From Ambrosia x helenae (Eukaryota; Streptophyta; Magnoliopsida; Asterales; Asteraceae): 64,000 nt of DNA. Position 1 is the stretch's first letter; every line of letters begins with the position of its first letter. The notes under the pieces were generated by a model. That model was not told the origin of the DNA, did no database searches, and saw only the letters and a list, made by a program, of their open reading frames with translations. Below are positions 1-11,886 of the stretch, one piece after another. The stretch covers positions 138,479,023 through 138,543,022 of the forward strand of contig CM061231.1 in assembly GCA_030844895.1 (NCBI GenBank), written 5' to 3'. The position numbers were made by a program, and so were the translations under genes.

Positions 1-2475
1 ATGAACAGGGTTAGTCATGTTTTCTTGCAATACGTTAGATCAATATACGCATCCAAGAAATAATAAGTGGCGTGCTTAAAATAGTGAGTGTACTAATACA
101 TATGCTATGATGATTATAGACTAGCTGCAAATCCTAGTTCACTATAACCAATGGCTCTGATACCAATCTGTCACACCCTCAAATTTCCACTGCGGGGTTT
201 ATACGGCGAGGCGCATGACAAACCAGGATCCCATAGCCATAAGTCACATGAACGACTTTAAATGCCCAAACCATTTAGTTCGTTATTGCAAAACCAAGTT
301 TAAAAGTTTTAACTAAACCAATTTAAGTATAACGGAAGCGAATAACAAAACAGTTAAATAAAAGTCTACGCAAAACACCATGCCCAAAACCATAAATAAA
401 TAGTTAAATACTTAAAAGTAGTTTATGTGTTCATAATCCCAAGACATAATATGATGCATGCCCTATTCGTGCTCCATACCTAATTACCTACAAAAGCATG
501 CTAACGTGTATCAACATAAAGTCGGTGAGTTCACAAAGTAAAGTAAATGAGTATGTAAATGCGCTGGTTTCCAAAACCACGTAACCAAATAAAAGCATAG
601 GTCCTCCAGACCAAAATGTTCAAGTGATATCAGTTTAATCGTGTCAGGGGTAGCTAACCCACTCACTGCAACTAAACAGTATTATTGGGACACCTTCAGT
701 AATATAATAGTTTGCCTCAATAACTAGTGTCTATCAACACTAGTTCTCAAATGTGGTCAGAAGTTCATGCCCATGCTCCCAGCATCGCAAACATGTGGTT
801 GCTGCACAACCTAATAGTGCTATCAACTAATACTCCGCTCGCCTCCAGCGATTAACCTAATAATATTCAAGGACTTTTCAAGTGATAGAGTGTTTAGTTC
901 ACAAAGGACCAATAAGTTTTAAACTGATCAAAACCCGACCCACACAAGGAGTCAAAGCATCTCAAAACCCGAGATGTAAAAGTAGTCCCAAACCGGACTA
1001 TAAAATGTTTTGTAAGTTGTCTCAAACCCGAGACGCATGCTTTTGAGAAAAAGTAGTGAAACTCACCTTAGGTTGCACGTGAATAATACAAATTCCTCAA
1101 ACAGTAATGAGCTACCGACTCCCTATTAAAAATGTCACTAGGTGAGTATATGTGCATAACCAACACACCATACAACTCGTTTTTCCAAGACTTTTAAAGT
1201 TCAAACCGTGTAGTGACACCTAATGACTCTACATGCACAAGTAAGTCCTATGAATCTCGTTGGTGATCATATTGATTATTATCATTTTTATACCTCGTAC
1301 ACATCTCATATAAGTATTCATACATGTTCATTTCAAATACATACCATATAAGACTCCAAATAGTCACGTAAACATCCCTTACACAATCTGCGTTTTTAGG
1401 GCAGATTGTACACTGTGAAAAACGATTTATTTAAAATACTTAACTAACGAATTAAACTCCCAAAGTTGTACCGAATATTCATTGGGATTCATTTGATAAC
1501 CCAAATTTTTTTTTTGTCTCAAAACCAAACACAAAAATTACAAAAATTCGTACAACTCAGCTATGTCCAAAACATTTCCACAACAGGTCAGTTTAGTAGA
1601 AAAATTCCCAAAAATTGTGTATTCACCCAAACGAGGTGAATCCATTAGAAAAGCCAAATTATTCCAATTTTGACCTACTGTTAAAATTTTATAACTTAAT
1701 TCATTTTAAAACTCAAGTTATGATGGTTTGAAGTTGACCCAATCTATAACTCCGAAAATCTGATATGACCTTTAATCAAATAAAATTCCAAAAACCACTC
1801 AAACGATATCCAAATCTGATGGTTTTGCCCATTATGAAAAGCTAAGATCATGTACAATATAATCATGCAAAGAAATCACCAAAACAATCAATTTAACATC
1901 ACAATACAGACCCTACAAAACACCCTAATGAATCTGCCAGAAACTGAAACTTGCATCCCAAGTTATTCAAAAACCCTAATCATCAAATCACAATGAACAT
2001 TCAAGAACTCCTACTAACACATGTTATGCGATTTTATATGTATGCATGCTCTATGATTTTTAAACTTTTCAAGCATTATTAATCATCATAAAACATGTAA
2101 AAATTATACCTTTCAATGCAAGAGTCCTCAAAGTCTAGAGATTACACCCAACTAGCTTGAAGAGATGATCAAGATTGATGTTTGTTGAAGATTGAGAGAG
2201 TGAGAGAGGGGGTGGGGGTTGTTTCACGGCGCAAAGGGGTAAGGGGGGTTAGGGTTTTAATTTTTTTTTTTGTTTCCTAATTATAAGAAAGCTTGACTTG
2301 TTGCCCAAGCAATTAGGTTTTAGGGCCCTTTTAGTCCACTAATCGGACCCGTTAATCATGTTTTAGCCGAATACTGGACCCAATAATATTAACCACCCTA
2401 TCTTGCATAAAAACATTGTTTTTATAATCTCATAACATATTAATGATAAGGTGCACGTAATTTGCATGGTTTACA
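1..2475 (-). mobile_element. Element A: 5' end of a long-LTR retrotransposon (leader, PBS, one LTR)
   Basis: Read on the minus strand, an LTR of about 2.3 kb (169-2475) is followed by a primer-binding site at 152-165, complementary to initiator methionine tRNA (plus strand reads TGGCTCTGATACCA), and then by leader sequence running off the left edge. The LTR starts TGTCACACCC on the plus strand and ends CA near 2475; no long ORF lies in it. Long LTRs with this terminus are common in plant Ty3/Gypsy elements, but no coding domain is present here to prove the superfamily. The right limit abuts LTR sequence of element B, so A probably inserted into B. No clean target duplication could be read, and the exact right end is uncertain by several bases. 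Confidence 0.6.
152..165 (-). other. Primer-binding site of element A
   Basis: The plus strand reads TGGCTCTGATACCA, the reverse complement of the usual TGGTATCAGAGCCA complementary to the 3' end of initiator Met tRNA. It lies three bases from the LTR edge at 169. This sets the element's orientation as minus. Confidence 0.8.
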
Positions 2476-2480
2476 TATTA

Positions 2481-2870
2481 ACTTTACTCGTGTATTAGAT
2501 CAAATCAATGATATTACAGATGAAATCCAAGACCTAATACAGAGAATATCACACACACACAAAACTGGGAAAAGCTCCAAATGATGACTCTCTTCAAAAT
2601 AACTAAATTTTCACTATTTATAGCCTTCCACCTTCGCCCCTTTTAAGAGGTCGAAAGTGTTCATTCGACCCCTCGTGGGTTCGAATGAAACCTTCTATAT
2701 ACTTTCAATCACATTCGACCTGTGTTGAGCTACATTGGACCCCTCGTGGGTTCGAATGTGTCTACTAATACTTAACATCTTCATAATCTTGGTCGCTTTC
2801 TGATTAATAGAACCTTCGACATTAAGTACCGAATCACTAGCTGGGGACATACATGAATAATGCACTTACA
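2481..2870 (-). repeat. Element B 3' LTR, truncated
   Basis: It matches 7359-7748 closely over its whole length, including the TTCGACC/GGTCGAA motifs. On the minus strand it begins TGTAAGTGCA. The last 150 or so bases of the LTR (those matching 7204-7358) are missing because element A begins there. A 31-bp inverted repeat (2629-2659) lies six bases from a minus-strand TATA box (2614-2622). Confidence 0.85.
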
Positions 2871-4890
2871 ATCTCCCCCTTGCAATCATCATCTTGAACA
2901 AAATTGAGAACCTTCCATTTTCTTGCACGTTTGTGTCGAGGTTCTTGTCTATCTCTACAGTAAGCTTTGAAATCTCAGACAGACTCGAGAAATATTTTCT
3001 TTGTCTTTTGTTGGTCCAGAGATGAAGATAGACAACAATCTTGAATTCTTTAATCTTTAATCATTTCCTTTACAACTTCATTTGGATGTTAGTTGCTCTA
3101 GTGATCATGATGTTCAGGTTTGGGTCTTGTTCAGTTACATGCATTGTCGATGAATCTTGAACATTGCACCTGTTGCGTTTGATTCTACAGAAAAATTTAC
3201 TAAAAACTGCACAAACTACAACTAGTGTTAGACACAACAAAAATCTCGGAAGTACTCTTCACGTTCCTTTTGACCCTCAATAGTTCTCCCCCTGAACTAT
3301 TAAACATTTCCAATATGCACCAGAAACTTGAAAAATTGCAATCTTTTTCAACTTTTAAGTATCTGAGCATTCACATTAGGTATCCCATCATCGGTTATCG
3401 AAAATAAAATCGAAACAAAACATTTTGATTTTTCAAAGTTTATGCTAAAACACACCAAAATCTTTTTGAATTTTCAAATAGATTTGCATAAAAGTAAACT
3501 AAACATATTTTTGCGAATTTTCCCGTAAGAGGATCATATCAGTATTGGAACAGTCAGTCAAAACTATATTTGACCAATTTTCTGTTTTTGTCATTGAGCA
3601 TCCTACAACCATTACCAGTATGTTTGTCCATTTAAACCCAAAATCATCAATCATTGTTCAGCACTTCAGATACATTATGGTAATATTAGATACTGAAAAA
3701 ACTATGGTCCCCGCACACGTGACACATTTTCGTATCAATAATTGCACAAAGTTTCATCGTAATGCATGATTATATTGTAGTTATCTGTTTGTTACAAGGT
3801 ATGAGGCACAGCGGTGACAGGTCAGCAAATTAATGCTTCAAAGCAACTTATGCACTCAACCAGGGTGAGGACTAATATCATACATGATTTTCATCATAGT
3901 ATTGATACGATGCATTAGATAATCTTTGATTATCATCACACATGTTATGTTCCTCATTCGGTAAGTTAAGGATTTGTCATTAAAGATCTTTTGTTAAGAT
4001 ACCCTGACTGATCTAGGTCCGTAAATCAATACGACAAAAGATCAGTTAGGCTATCCCAGATAACTAACAATATAACGACCCGAAACCTCTGATTTTGGCA
4101 ATCTATCAAACGAAATTTCGGTACTAAGACCATATGTCAACGATACGTTGATCCACATGATTATCAGTTATTGAATTAAAGTTTATATCACCATGCTGAA
4201 CTCTAAACTTTGATTTCAAGCATACCAATATATAATTGTAGTGGCTACTCAATGTTTATTCATACATTTTGTTTTTAGAGTAGTCTGACAGTCCACTGAT
4301 ATACTATCATCTCCTCTTTTTCTCTAGGACAACTCATTTTGGATTTTCTAAATTTTTATTTTGATTTTTGTGAAGTTTTCTCGCCATAAAAATCTAAAAA
4401 TAAGAAATTTTTTGGATTTTTTTTTAACTTTTTGAAGAAAAACAAAATAAAATGATATCCGATGCGGTTTACTAATTGAGTTTCAAAAACCATTTTCCCA
4501 CTCAGATTACTTGACTCACTTTGTTCTTTCAACTAGTAAATCCATTAACAAAGATAAGAGAGCTTAGAATAAACCGTTTTGTCTCATCCATTGTAGAAAT
4601 CCAAAACTTGAGAGCAATTGCATTAGATTGCAACCTTTTCCGGCTTCACAAGTAGGAAACAAACTACAAGCACTCTCCTCTCTGTTGAAATCATGTTTTC
4701 CTTTTTCAAAATCCCATCCTTTGACCTTCACCTCTCCAATAAATATATTGTATACAGATGCTCCACTAACAACTATCAAAAGATAGCTAATAGGTCTGTC
4801 TGGAACAACATGCACACTTGTTAAACAATTAGTAGGAGAGAGGAACCCATCCCTTCATAATGATGCGTCGTCCAAGGTATCCTTGGAACA
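2871..4890 (-). other. Element B polypurine tract and 3' non-coding region
   Basis: The tract reads AAGGGGGAGAT on the minus strand at 2871-2881, directly next to the LTR. The remaining 2 kb has no credible long ORF. An 83-codon minus-strand frame at 4564-4815 is unrecognised and lies outside any known gag or pol domain. Around 3960-4140 the minus strand carries the conserved block found after pol in E (13700-13920) and F (40550-40760), including the shared string CATATGGTCTTAGTACCG. Confidence 0.6.
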
Positions 4891-4898
4891 TCAATCCA

Positions 4899-6596
4899 TT
4901 ATGCTTTTGAAAAATCAAGTGGTTTTTCAATGGATTGATTTGAAGTAGACATTGCTATTGATTTAGAAAGTGATTTGGGTTTCCAAACACGTTCAGAGTT
5001 TATTTTGGATTTTGTTGAAATCATTTTGATTGTTGACTTTTTAGGTTTCATGTTTGACACCTGCTTCTGAACTTTGTTTGGAACCTTCTCAGACTTAACT
5101 GATAAAGGTCCAAGTTTAGAGTTATTCTTAGGCTTAGCCTTAAAACTCCCCCTTACCTTAGCAACCCTATCACAATCTCCATTTTTATTCAAGGAAATTT
5201 TGTTACGATTGTCATACACAACCTGGTTCCCTTTTGTTTCTTGATTGGTTTTGGGGATACAGGCTTTTTGACATTGCCTGAATTTTTAGCAAATTTCACT
5301 TCGGTCTTTTTCTGTTTAACATACGGACAGGCAGGAACTAAATGTCCACACTCTCTGCAGTTATAACAAGACCTATATTCCACAAAATCACATGCATACC
5401 CTTCATGCCAATACCATTAGGGACAATAACCAGCAATATGTCCAACTTCACCACATTCAAAATAGTTTCACCATTCAATATATTCATAACAATACTGTGG
5501 TGAGTTGTTTCTCCAATAACCATCAAATCGAGAGTGACCTGAATAATCATAAAAGTCATGTGGTCTAGATGAAAAACTTCTTGAATTCTCATGATAAGAA
5601 ATTTTCATTTGATCATTGCCTTTCGATTTATTCGGTTTTGGTCCTTTTGCCCTAGGATTTTTCTTTTTGTTCCCAGGCTGATCCTTTTCATTCTCATATT
5701 GGTTAGGATTGAGTTCAAAATGAAGATGATCAAATTGATTTTTAAATTGATTTATTAAATCATTGTTATCGACAAAGATACATTTAAGTAAAGATTGTTC
5801 GATGTTATCAATTGGAAAATCTTTGTTGAAAATCAATTTGTCCTGTCCTACCAACATATAGGATCCTCCAACTCCTTCAGAAAAACTTGAATATGGGTTT
5901 CTCTTCAGATTCAGGTTCTGAAGTTGCTGCCACATTTTCAGTTTTCTCTTCAAACACAGATTGCACTTCAGATTCCGAATCAACGGCACAAGGTGTTGTG
6001 ATTTCCAACTCTGATGTGGATTTATTCTTTGAAATAGTGTTATGAAGTTCTGAAATCTCTTTCTTAAAAGATTCAATTTGATTCATAAAATGTCTTTCAT
6101 TATTTGGCAAAATTTTATTTTCAATTTGAAATCTTCCAAGTTTATTTGTTAAGTTCTGTTTGTCCTCAAGAAGTTTCAGCACTTCATTTTTCAATTTGAC
6201 ACAATCAGAACAATTAACACATTCAGCATTAGATTTTACCTCAGCGTCTAAATTATTACCATTCTCAGAACCATTCTCAGAATTTACAACAACATTTGAT
6301 GTATCACTTCTTCTTGATTCACTCTTTTCTGAACTCGTATCAGAACACAAATCACTCTTTGACAATTCACTTGAATCATCATTCCTCACTTGTTTGACAA
6401 GACATACAACATTACTTTTATCACTTTCTCTGTTAACACACTCATCCACATTAACCATTTTATCAGTTGGTTGCATAGCTGGTTGTGTAACAAATTGTTG
6501 AACCATAGATGCAACAACTTGTTCCCATGTTAGCTTTTGTTGCATTACAGCTTTTATCTGATCATCAGTTCTTGATATAGCCAAGTAATTTATCAT
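4899..6596 (-). pseudogene. gag: gag of element B, broken
   Basis: Minus-strand reading frames at 5877-6596, 5468-6076 and 4899-5383 are overlapping pieces of one gag-like protein separated by frameshifts and a stop. The first piece is acidic and serine-rich with a probable coiled coil, and has a CxxC pair (CVNCSDC). Two CCHC-type zinc knuckles follow: FECGEVGHIAGYC near 5420-5465 and CYNCRECGHLVPACPY near 5325-5370, the latter like the second knuckle of F Gag (CFKCGERGHLLAQC). A lysine-rich tail ends at 4899. The N-terminal capsid-like (UBN2) part seen in D and F is absent. Gag would normally form the virus-like particle and bind element RNA. Confidence 0.75.
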
Positions 6597-6599
6597 TTT

Positions 6600-7203
6600 T
6601 CAACAAAAATTATTTCAAAAATTTTCTAAAAACAGGCTTAAAATTTTCGATAGAAAATTTACGAAATTTTCATTACACCTTAAAATTTGAAAAATATTAT
6701 CCAAATATTCGTGGGTTCGAACCTGGAAAAATATAGTCTTATTTGACCTTTTACAAGGGTCGAATGTATCTCAGTCTTGGTTCGACCTTAAGAAACGTAA
6801 TCGAGGTTTCAAATGTGGAAATAACCAGGTTCGACCCTTTAATCTGACTCGAATGTGAAACTTGAAACACACTAAACTCACTTTCGACCACTTAACTCCA
6901 CGTTCGACCTCCCCTATGGTCGAATGAAGAACAATACACACTGAAAAGTTTGGTTCGACCTAAAAACACACCGGTTCAACCTAAAATAAGTTGGTTCGAC
7001 CTAAAATACTCTAGGTTCGACCCCTCGAAGCTCACATTCGACTATTTCAGGTCTGTTCATCATCTTCAACCTCAAGAACACGAATCTGATCGGTTTTTGA
7101 CAAAATTTCTAGGGTTTTGAACTTTTAAACTAGAATTCATACTGTTTTCATCAATTCAGATCAATTTCCAATCGTGAAATCGAGCCTAAGCTCTGATACC
7201 AAT
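6600..7203 (-). other. Element B leader with TTCGACC motif cluster and PBS
   Basis: The PBS is at 7190-7201 (plus strand GCTCTGATACCA), two bases from the LTR. The leader from about 6715 to 7050 carries many direct and inverted copies of TTCGACC/GGTCGAA, often within CATTCGACC or GGTTCGACC. There is no coding potential. Confidence 0.75.
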
Positions 7204-7748
7204 TGAGAATTCGTTTTAGGATCGTAATCACGAACCGTGACCTCACGAATACCAACCGTAGGGTGCGGAATCCCCTCCGATAGTGCAAAATGATTCAGAA
7301 ATAAACTGTAAAGATCGTGATGAAAACAGATAATGAATCACTGAGCAATTTCCATAACTTTACTCGTGTATTAAATCAAATCAATGATATTACAGATGAA
7401 ATCCAAGACCTAATACAGAGAATATCACACACACACAAAACTGGGAAAAGCTCCAAATGATAACTCTCTCTTCAAAATAACTAACTTTTCCCTATTTATA
7501 GCCTTCCACCTTCGCCACTTTCAAGAGGTCGAAAGTGTTCATTCGACCCCTCGTGGGTTCGAATGAAACCTTCTATATACTTTCAATCACATTCGACCTG
7601 TTTTGAGCTACATTCGACCCCCCGTGGGTTCGAATGTGTCTACTAATACTCAACATCTTCATAATCATGGTCGCTTTCTGATTATCTTAACCTTCGACAT
7701 TAAGTACCGGATCACTAGCTGGGGACATACATGAATAATGCACTTACA
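7204..7748 (-). repeat. Element B 5' LTR (545 bp)
   Basis: The LTR has TG...CA ends on both strands (plus strand begins TGAGAATTCG, ends CACTTACA). It carries a minus-strand TATA box (TATAAATAG, plus 7492-7500). Six bases away is a 31-bp inverted repeat at 7507-7537 (arms CACCTTCG and CGAAAGTG). Further TTCGACC pairs lie beyond it at 7540-7640. Transcription of B would start inside this LTR, heading left. Confidence 0.85.
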
Positions 7749-7753
7749 ATAGT

Positions 7754-7991
7754 TGAGAATCCGGTTAAAAACCGAATCCATGGATCGATTAAGCGAAAAC
7801 AACTCGGTTTCAGATGGAAGATATGAGAGAAGACAGAAATCGACGAATCAATGTCATCACAGATTCGTATTACATCAGAAATGGTTACAGACACTGTCTT
7901 CAGTAGGATAAACATCTATCTCGGGGCCGGGGGAGGTCGGGCATGACCTCCCCCTTAAGAGCATTCAAAGCACAAACTCAAAATCTTAAAT
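7754..7991 (-). repeat. Element C 3' LTR, outer half
   Basis: It matches 28504-28741, starting TGAGAATCCGG. It stops at CTTAAAT, where element D is inserted; 7987-7991 (TAAAT) is the left target duplication of D. Confidence 0.9.
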
Positions 7992-8699
7992 TGTTGGTTC
8001 TGTTGACGTGGAGAAGAACAGATGATTGGAAAGCCAAAATATACTACACAATTGATCCTTAGTAATAACAGCATTTACAACTTACTTCTCCCAAAACACT
8101 GTTGACCCTAACATCTGTTGTACCCTAACAACTGCTGGAACAACTGCTGTTACAAAGGTCTGATAGATAACAACTGCTAGATAACAACTGCTGACCAAAG
8201 GTCTGATGAAGAACAACTGCTAATCAAAGTACTGAAGACTAAAGGTCTGTTGGAGCCAACAGCACTTACGCTCCAACAGATGATTCAAGACCATCAGAGC
8301 TTTCCTATCAGCTGTTTACCTTTCAGAGTTTTCAATGTAACAGTTATTTGTATCAACAGATGTTTTATGTTGTTATTCTGTTAGAGGTCGCTGTGTTAGG
8401 TGACGTTAGCCTAGGTCATCAGATGTTTAGATTGCCTATAAATGGAACAGTGCATGTACTGTTCTACTCATCACTCAAAACATTCTCTTAGACAAACAAT
8501 CACCAAGTGATCTGGCTGAGGGGGAGTACTTGTACAATCGTTTTAATCATTTGATATATGAATGCATTCGATTGAAAAACATTTATTCTCTTGCTTTGAT
8601 TTATAGTTTATCATTCCGCTGCACTTTCCATTTATAATTCACTTCTTTCATTACTCTTATTACTTAAACAATCAAAACAATCAAACTCAGATCCTAACA
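7992..8699 (+). repeat. Element D 5' LTR
   Basis: It begins TGTTGGTTCTG and ends CCTAACA. Five exact copies of AACAACTGCT lie at 8127, 8139, 8169, 8183 and 8211, upstream of a TATA box at 8437. The motif contains CAACTG, a MYB-type core. The TTCGACC dyad of B/C/E/F is absent. The PBS TGGTATCAGA follows at 8702. Confidence 0.92.
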
Positions 8700-8868
8700 A
8701 TTGGTATCAGAACTTGGTCAATTAAATTTGATATAACCAATCAATTTAATATAAACAGATCAGCTCACAATTATGGATATCGTTTGTTTGTCGGATTGAA
8801 AACAGAGTAATAGTTTATTTTCGTTTCAACCGTTTTTAAACAGACTTTGTTTTTGAAACAATCAGAGA

Positions 8869-11800
8869 ATGGCTTCAATCAATCACGATCCACATAACAC
8901 TGGCACGAACAACAAGCCACCGATGCTTGTCAAGCCTGAATACAATATCTGGCAACGTCGGATGAGCCATGTTCTAGCTCAACAGAACACTGGGTGTTGG
9001 AAGTCGGTTATCTTCGGACCACATGTTCCGATGGTGCCGAGTACCAAAGATCCCAAGGTTCAGGAGCGTAAGAAACTTGAAAACTACTCCGACCAGGATT
9101 TCCAAAAGATTGAGTTAGATGCCAAGGCCTTCAGTATTGTGGCCATGGCTCTACCAAATGATATCTATGCTGGGCTGTTACACTATAACAGTGCAAAGGA
9201 GTTGTGGGATGCACTGAAAGAACAATTTGGTAGGACTGAAGAGGTTATTGAAAACAACCTTGAAATACTTAATCAACAATATGAAACATTCAGTCATGTT
9301 AAGGGAGAGTCAGTAACTCAACAATTTGAGAAGTTTAACTGTCTCATTAGTGAACTAAAACTGGTTGGTCTAACTTATCCTAATTCAACTTTGAACCATA
9401 GGTTTTTAAGATCATTACCAGACAAGTGGGACACTATTGCTATAGTTATTAGAAACTCAATTGGATTTAAGGACCTATCACTGACCCAGCTTCATGGTAA
9501 GCTCTTGACTTATGAGAGAGAGCTTAACCAGAAAAAGAAGCTCTAGGACTCTGGAAAAGTTTCTGATGATTATGTATTTGGTAATACAACACTTTTGGGT
9601 CATGATGAGGCGCCTGGTAACAATAAGGATCAGAGTTATGATCATTTCATTAACATAACTTCAGGTTTTAACTCAGGTTTTAACTCTGATTCTTATTCAC
9701 CAAACTATGCTTTTACAGCAAGTGGTGGTGATATCCAGGCATCTGATAACATATCCTTTGAGTATGATGACCTAAAGTATTTTGACCCTGATGATTTGGA
9801 AGAAATGGACATTATGCACAAATTGGCTCTGCTTAGTGTAAGAACTAACAATTTTTACAAGAAAACTGGCAGAAGATTTCTAGGGTTGACTGGCAGGTCA
9901 AAAGTGGGGTTGGATAAATCAAAGATTAAATGTTATAAATGTCATAGACTTGGTCATTTTGCTAGGGAATGTAGGAGTCAACATGGTACACCTATGATTA
10001 CCTATCCAAATCAAAGGCCACGGACCAAGACTTATCAAGTTTCCCATAATACCCCTGGACCAAAAGTGCAAAACACTGCTCATTTTGCACAGTCCTCAAA
10101 CACTGTTCCTGTCCAGTATGTCCAAACCACTATTCCTCAGATTCACTATGTGCAAACACATGTTGCTCAGGCACAAGTGCCAATGACTGTTGCTCCATCC
10201 TCTGCCCCTGCAGAGACCAGTCAACAGAGATTCTTCACACAATGCTTTGTTGATTGGAGCAATCTACCAGATGAGTTTGCAGATGAAAACTTTGCTCTTG
10301 TAGCCAAAGCTAAAAATGAACCAGAAAATTTTTGTTTCATGGCTATGGTTGAAGAAGTTGAATCTGAGGATGTGGTAACTGAATCTGATGTTGTGACTGA
10401 TGATATTGTTGATGAAGTAATTGTAGATACAAAGTCTGAAGAAGAGGTTGTGAATCTCTCAGATCCCTGTGGGGCATCTGATGATTGTGAGTGCAAGTAT
10501 GATAGTGCATTGATGGCTGCTGCTAAGGTATCTCCTCAAATCCTAAAAGATCTGTGTTCAGACAAATGTGTAATAGCATTTGCTAACATTAAAGACGTGA
10601 ATGAAAACCTTAGGACGAAAATTTTAGATGATGAAGTCCAATTTGAAAAACTTTCAAAAGAGTTAAAATCAAAATTGACTGAAAAAGATTCTGAAATCAG
10701 CAGCTTAAAACATGAAGCAACTATAACCAAAGACCAGCTCCAAACTATGATAACTAAATATCATAGTTGTAAAAAGGAGCATGAGGCCACCCAAGTTGAA
10801 TGTGAAAAATGGGTGGAATCATGTAAAGGTTTTGAGATGCTCCTCAACAAACAGACCAAAAGTCATGTGAAGTTTGGTTTTGTTTTTGAAACCACTGCTC
10901 TAGCTTTTGAAAACACTGACAAAAGGGAACAAAAGTTAGTTGAGCTAGTACCAACTAATTTGAAGGGTCAAGAGATTAAAATCACTGAACCTAATGGCAA
11001 GAAAATTGTTCTTGAATAACTATAAGGTTCCTCATCATTCACTGAACTTGAAATTTATGAATTTAAACTTACTTGGTCTGATGAGTGTGGTACTCTTGAA
11101 AATTTCAAACCAGTTGACTTCAAAGCTCCTGATGGTAAGAAAGCACCACAGGCAAAGGTCATTCCCTTGACAGACCTTCCAGGAGATGATCAAACATCTG
11201 TTGAAAAGAAGGCTGATAAAGGGGAAAAAAAAGAAAAGTCTGACCACTTGTTTTGTGATTTCTGTGAAAAGAAGAATCATGTTACTAAAAACTGGTTTCT
11301 TCAAAAACCATATGATATCAACAAAGGAACAAGTGTGTGTGATTCTAAGACCACATGCTCAATATGTGGTAAAAAGAATCACAAAACCAAAGAGTGTTTG
11401 TATCTTAAAAATTTTGATGTCAAAATACAAGAGTACAAGGCTAAAACTCTTGCAATTCAGGTGGTGAGTACTTAAAAAGGAAAACCCAAACAGACTTTTG
11501 CTCTAACCCAAACATCTGTTACCAAAAGTCTAGAAACATCTGCTTCCAGGGATGTTCAAGTAACAGATGCTTCACCCACCAACATGTACCCAAAAGGATA
11601 TGGACAACCACCTTGTCATAATCTGTCACATGTTTATGAAGAACCCAAGAGGCCTTCTAAACCAAGAGTGAACAGAAATCCGTATGGTACTATCATCTGT
11701 CAGGAAGTGATCAAACATTTGTTGCACCAAGTGTTGATATCCAAGCACTAGCAAATGGTTAGAAACAGATATTGAACTTGATCCAAAAACTAGTTCAAAC

Positions 11801-11886
11801 CACTGATCATCTTCCTAAGCTTGAGGCTGAAAAATCAATGGACCCATCCAAAGCCAACTTAGCTTTGGACACTCACCAAAACTGAT
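8869..11886 (+). pseudogene. gag: gag of element D, broken
   Basis: The ATG at 8869 opens a capsid-like UBN2-type Gag domain (about residues 20-220). The frame is interrupted by TAG at 9544, TAA at 11017 and TAA at 11473, all in the same frame, and by a 1-nt loss near 11690 relative to the G copy. Three zinc-knuckle-like motifs are visible: CYKCHRLGHFARECRS near 9931, CDFCEKKNHVTKNW near 11254 (last Cys replaced) and CSICGKKNHKTKECL near 11356. A coiled-coil-like charged stretch lies at 10600-10850. The frame ends at a TGA at 11884, ten codons before the protease reading resumes. Confidence 0.8.

Larger units (their letters stand above)
2476..7748 (-). mobile_element. Element B: gag-only, non-autonomous Copia element (SIRE-like)
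   Basis: On the minus strand: 5' LTR 7204-7748, PBS at 7190-7201, a leader rich in TTCGACC motifs, a broken gag (6596 down to 4899), about 2 kb of non-coding sequence, polypurine tract at 2871-2881, and a 3' LTR (2481-2870) cut short by element A. No protease, integrase, reverse transcriptase or RNase H is seen. The segment at about 3960-4140 matches, in reverse complement, the non-coding block after pol in elements E and F, so B belongs to that family and lost pol and the third ORF. The five bases after the 5' LTR (ATAGT) are then directly followed by element C. Confidence 0.8.

Noticed and set aside
152..165. Possible tRNA gene fragments at several TGGTATCAGAGCC sites
   Set aside because: They are primer-binding sites beside LTRs, and no cloverleaf can be drawn.
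2629..2770. Repeated short palindromes considered as a CRISPR-like array
   Set aside because: Units differ in length and sequence, occur in LTRs and leaders of plant elements, and have no regular unique spacers.
3225..3769. Small plus-strand ORFs within element B
   Set aside because: They are short and unlike any family, and lie in the 3' non-coding region antisense to the element.
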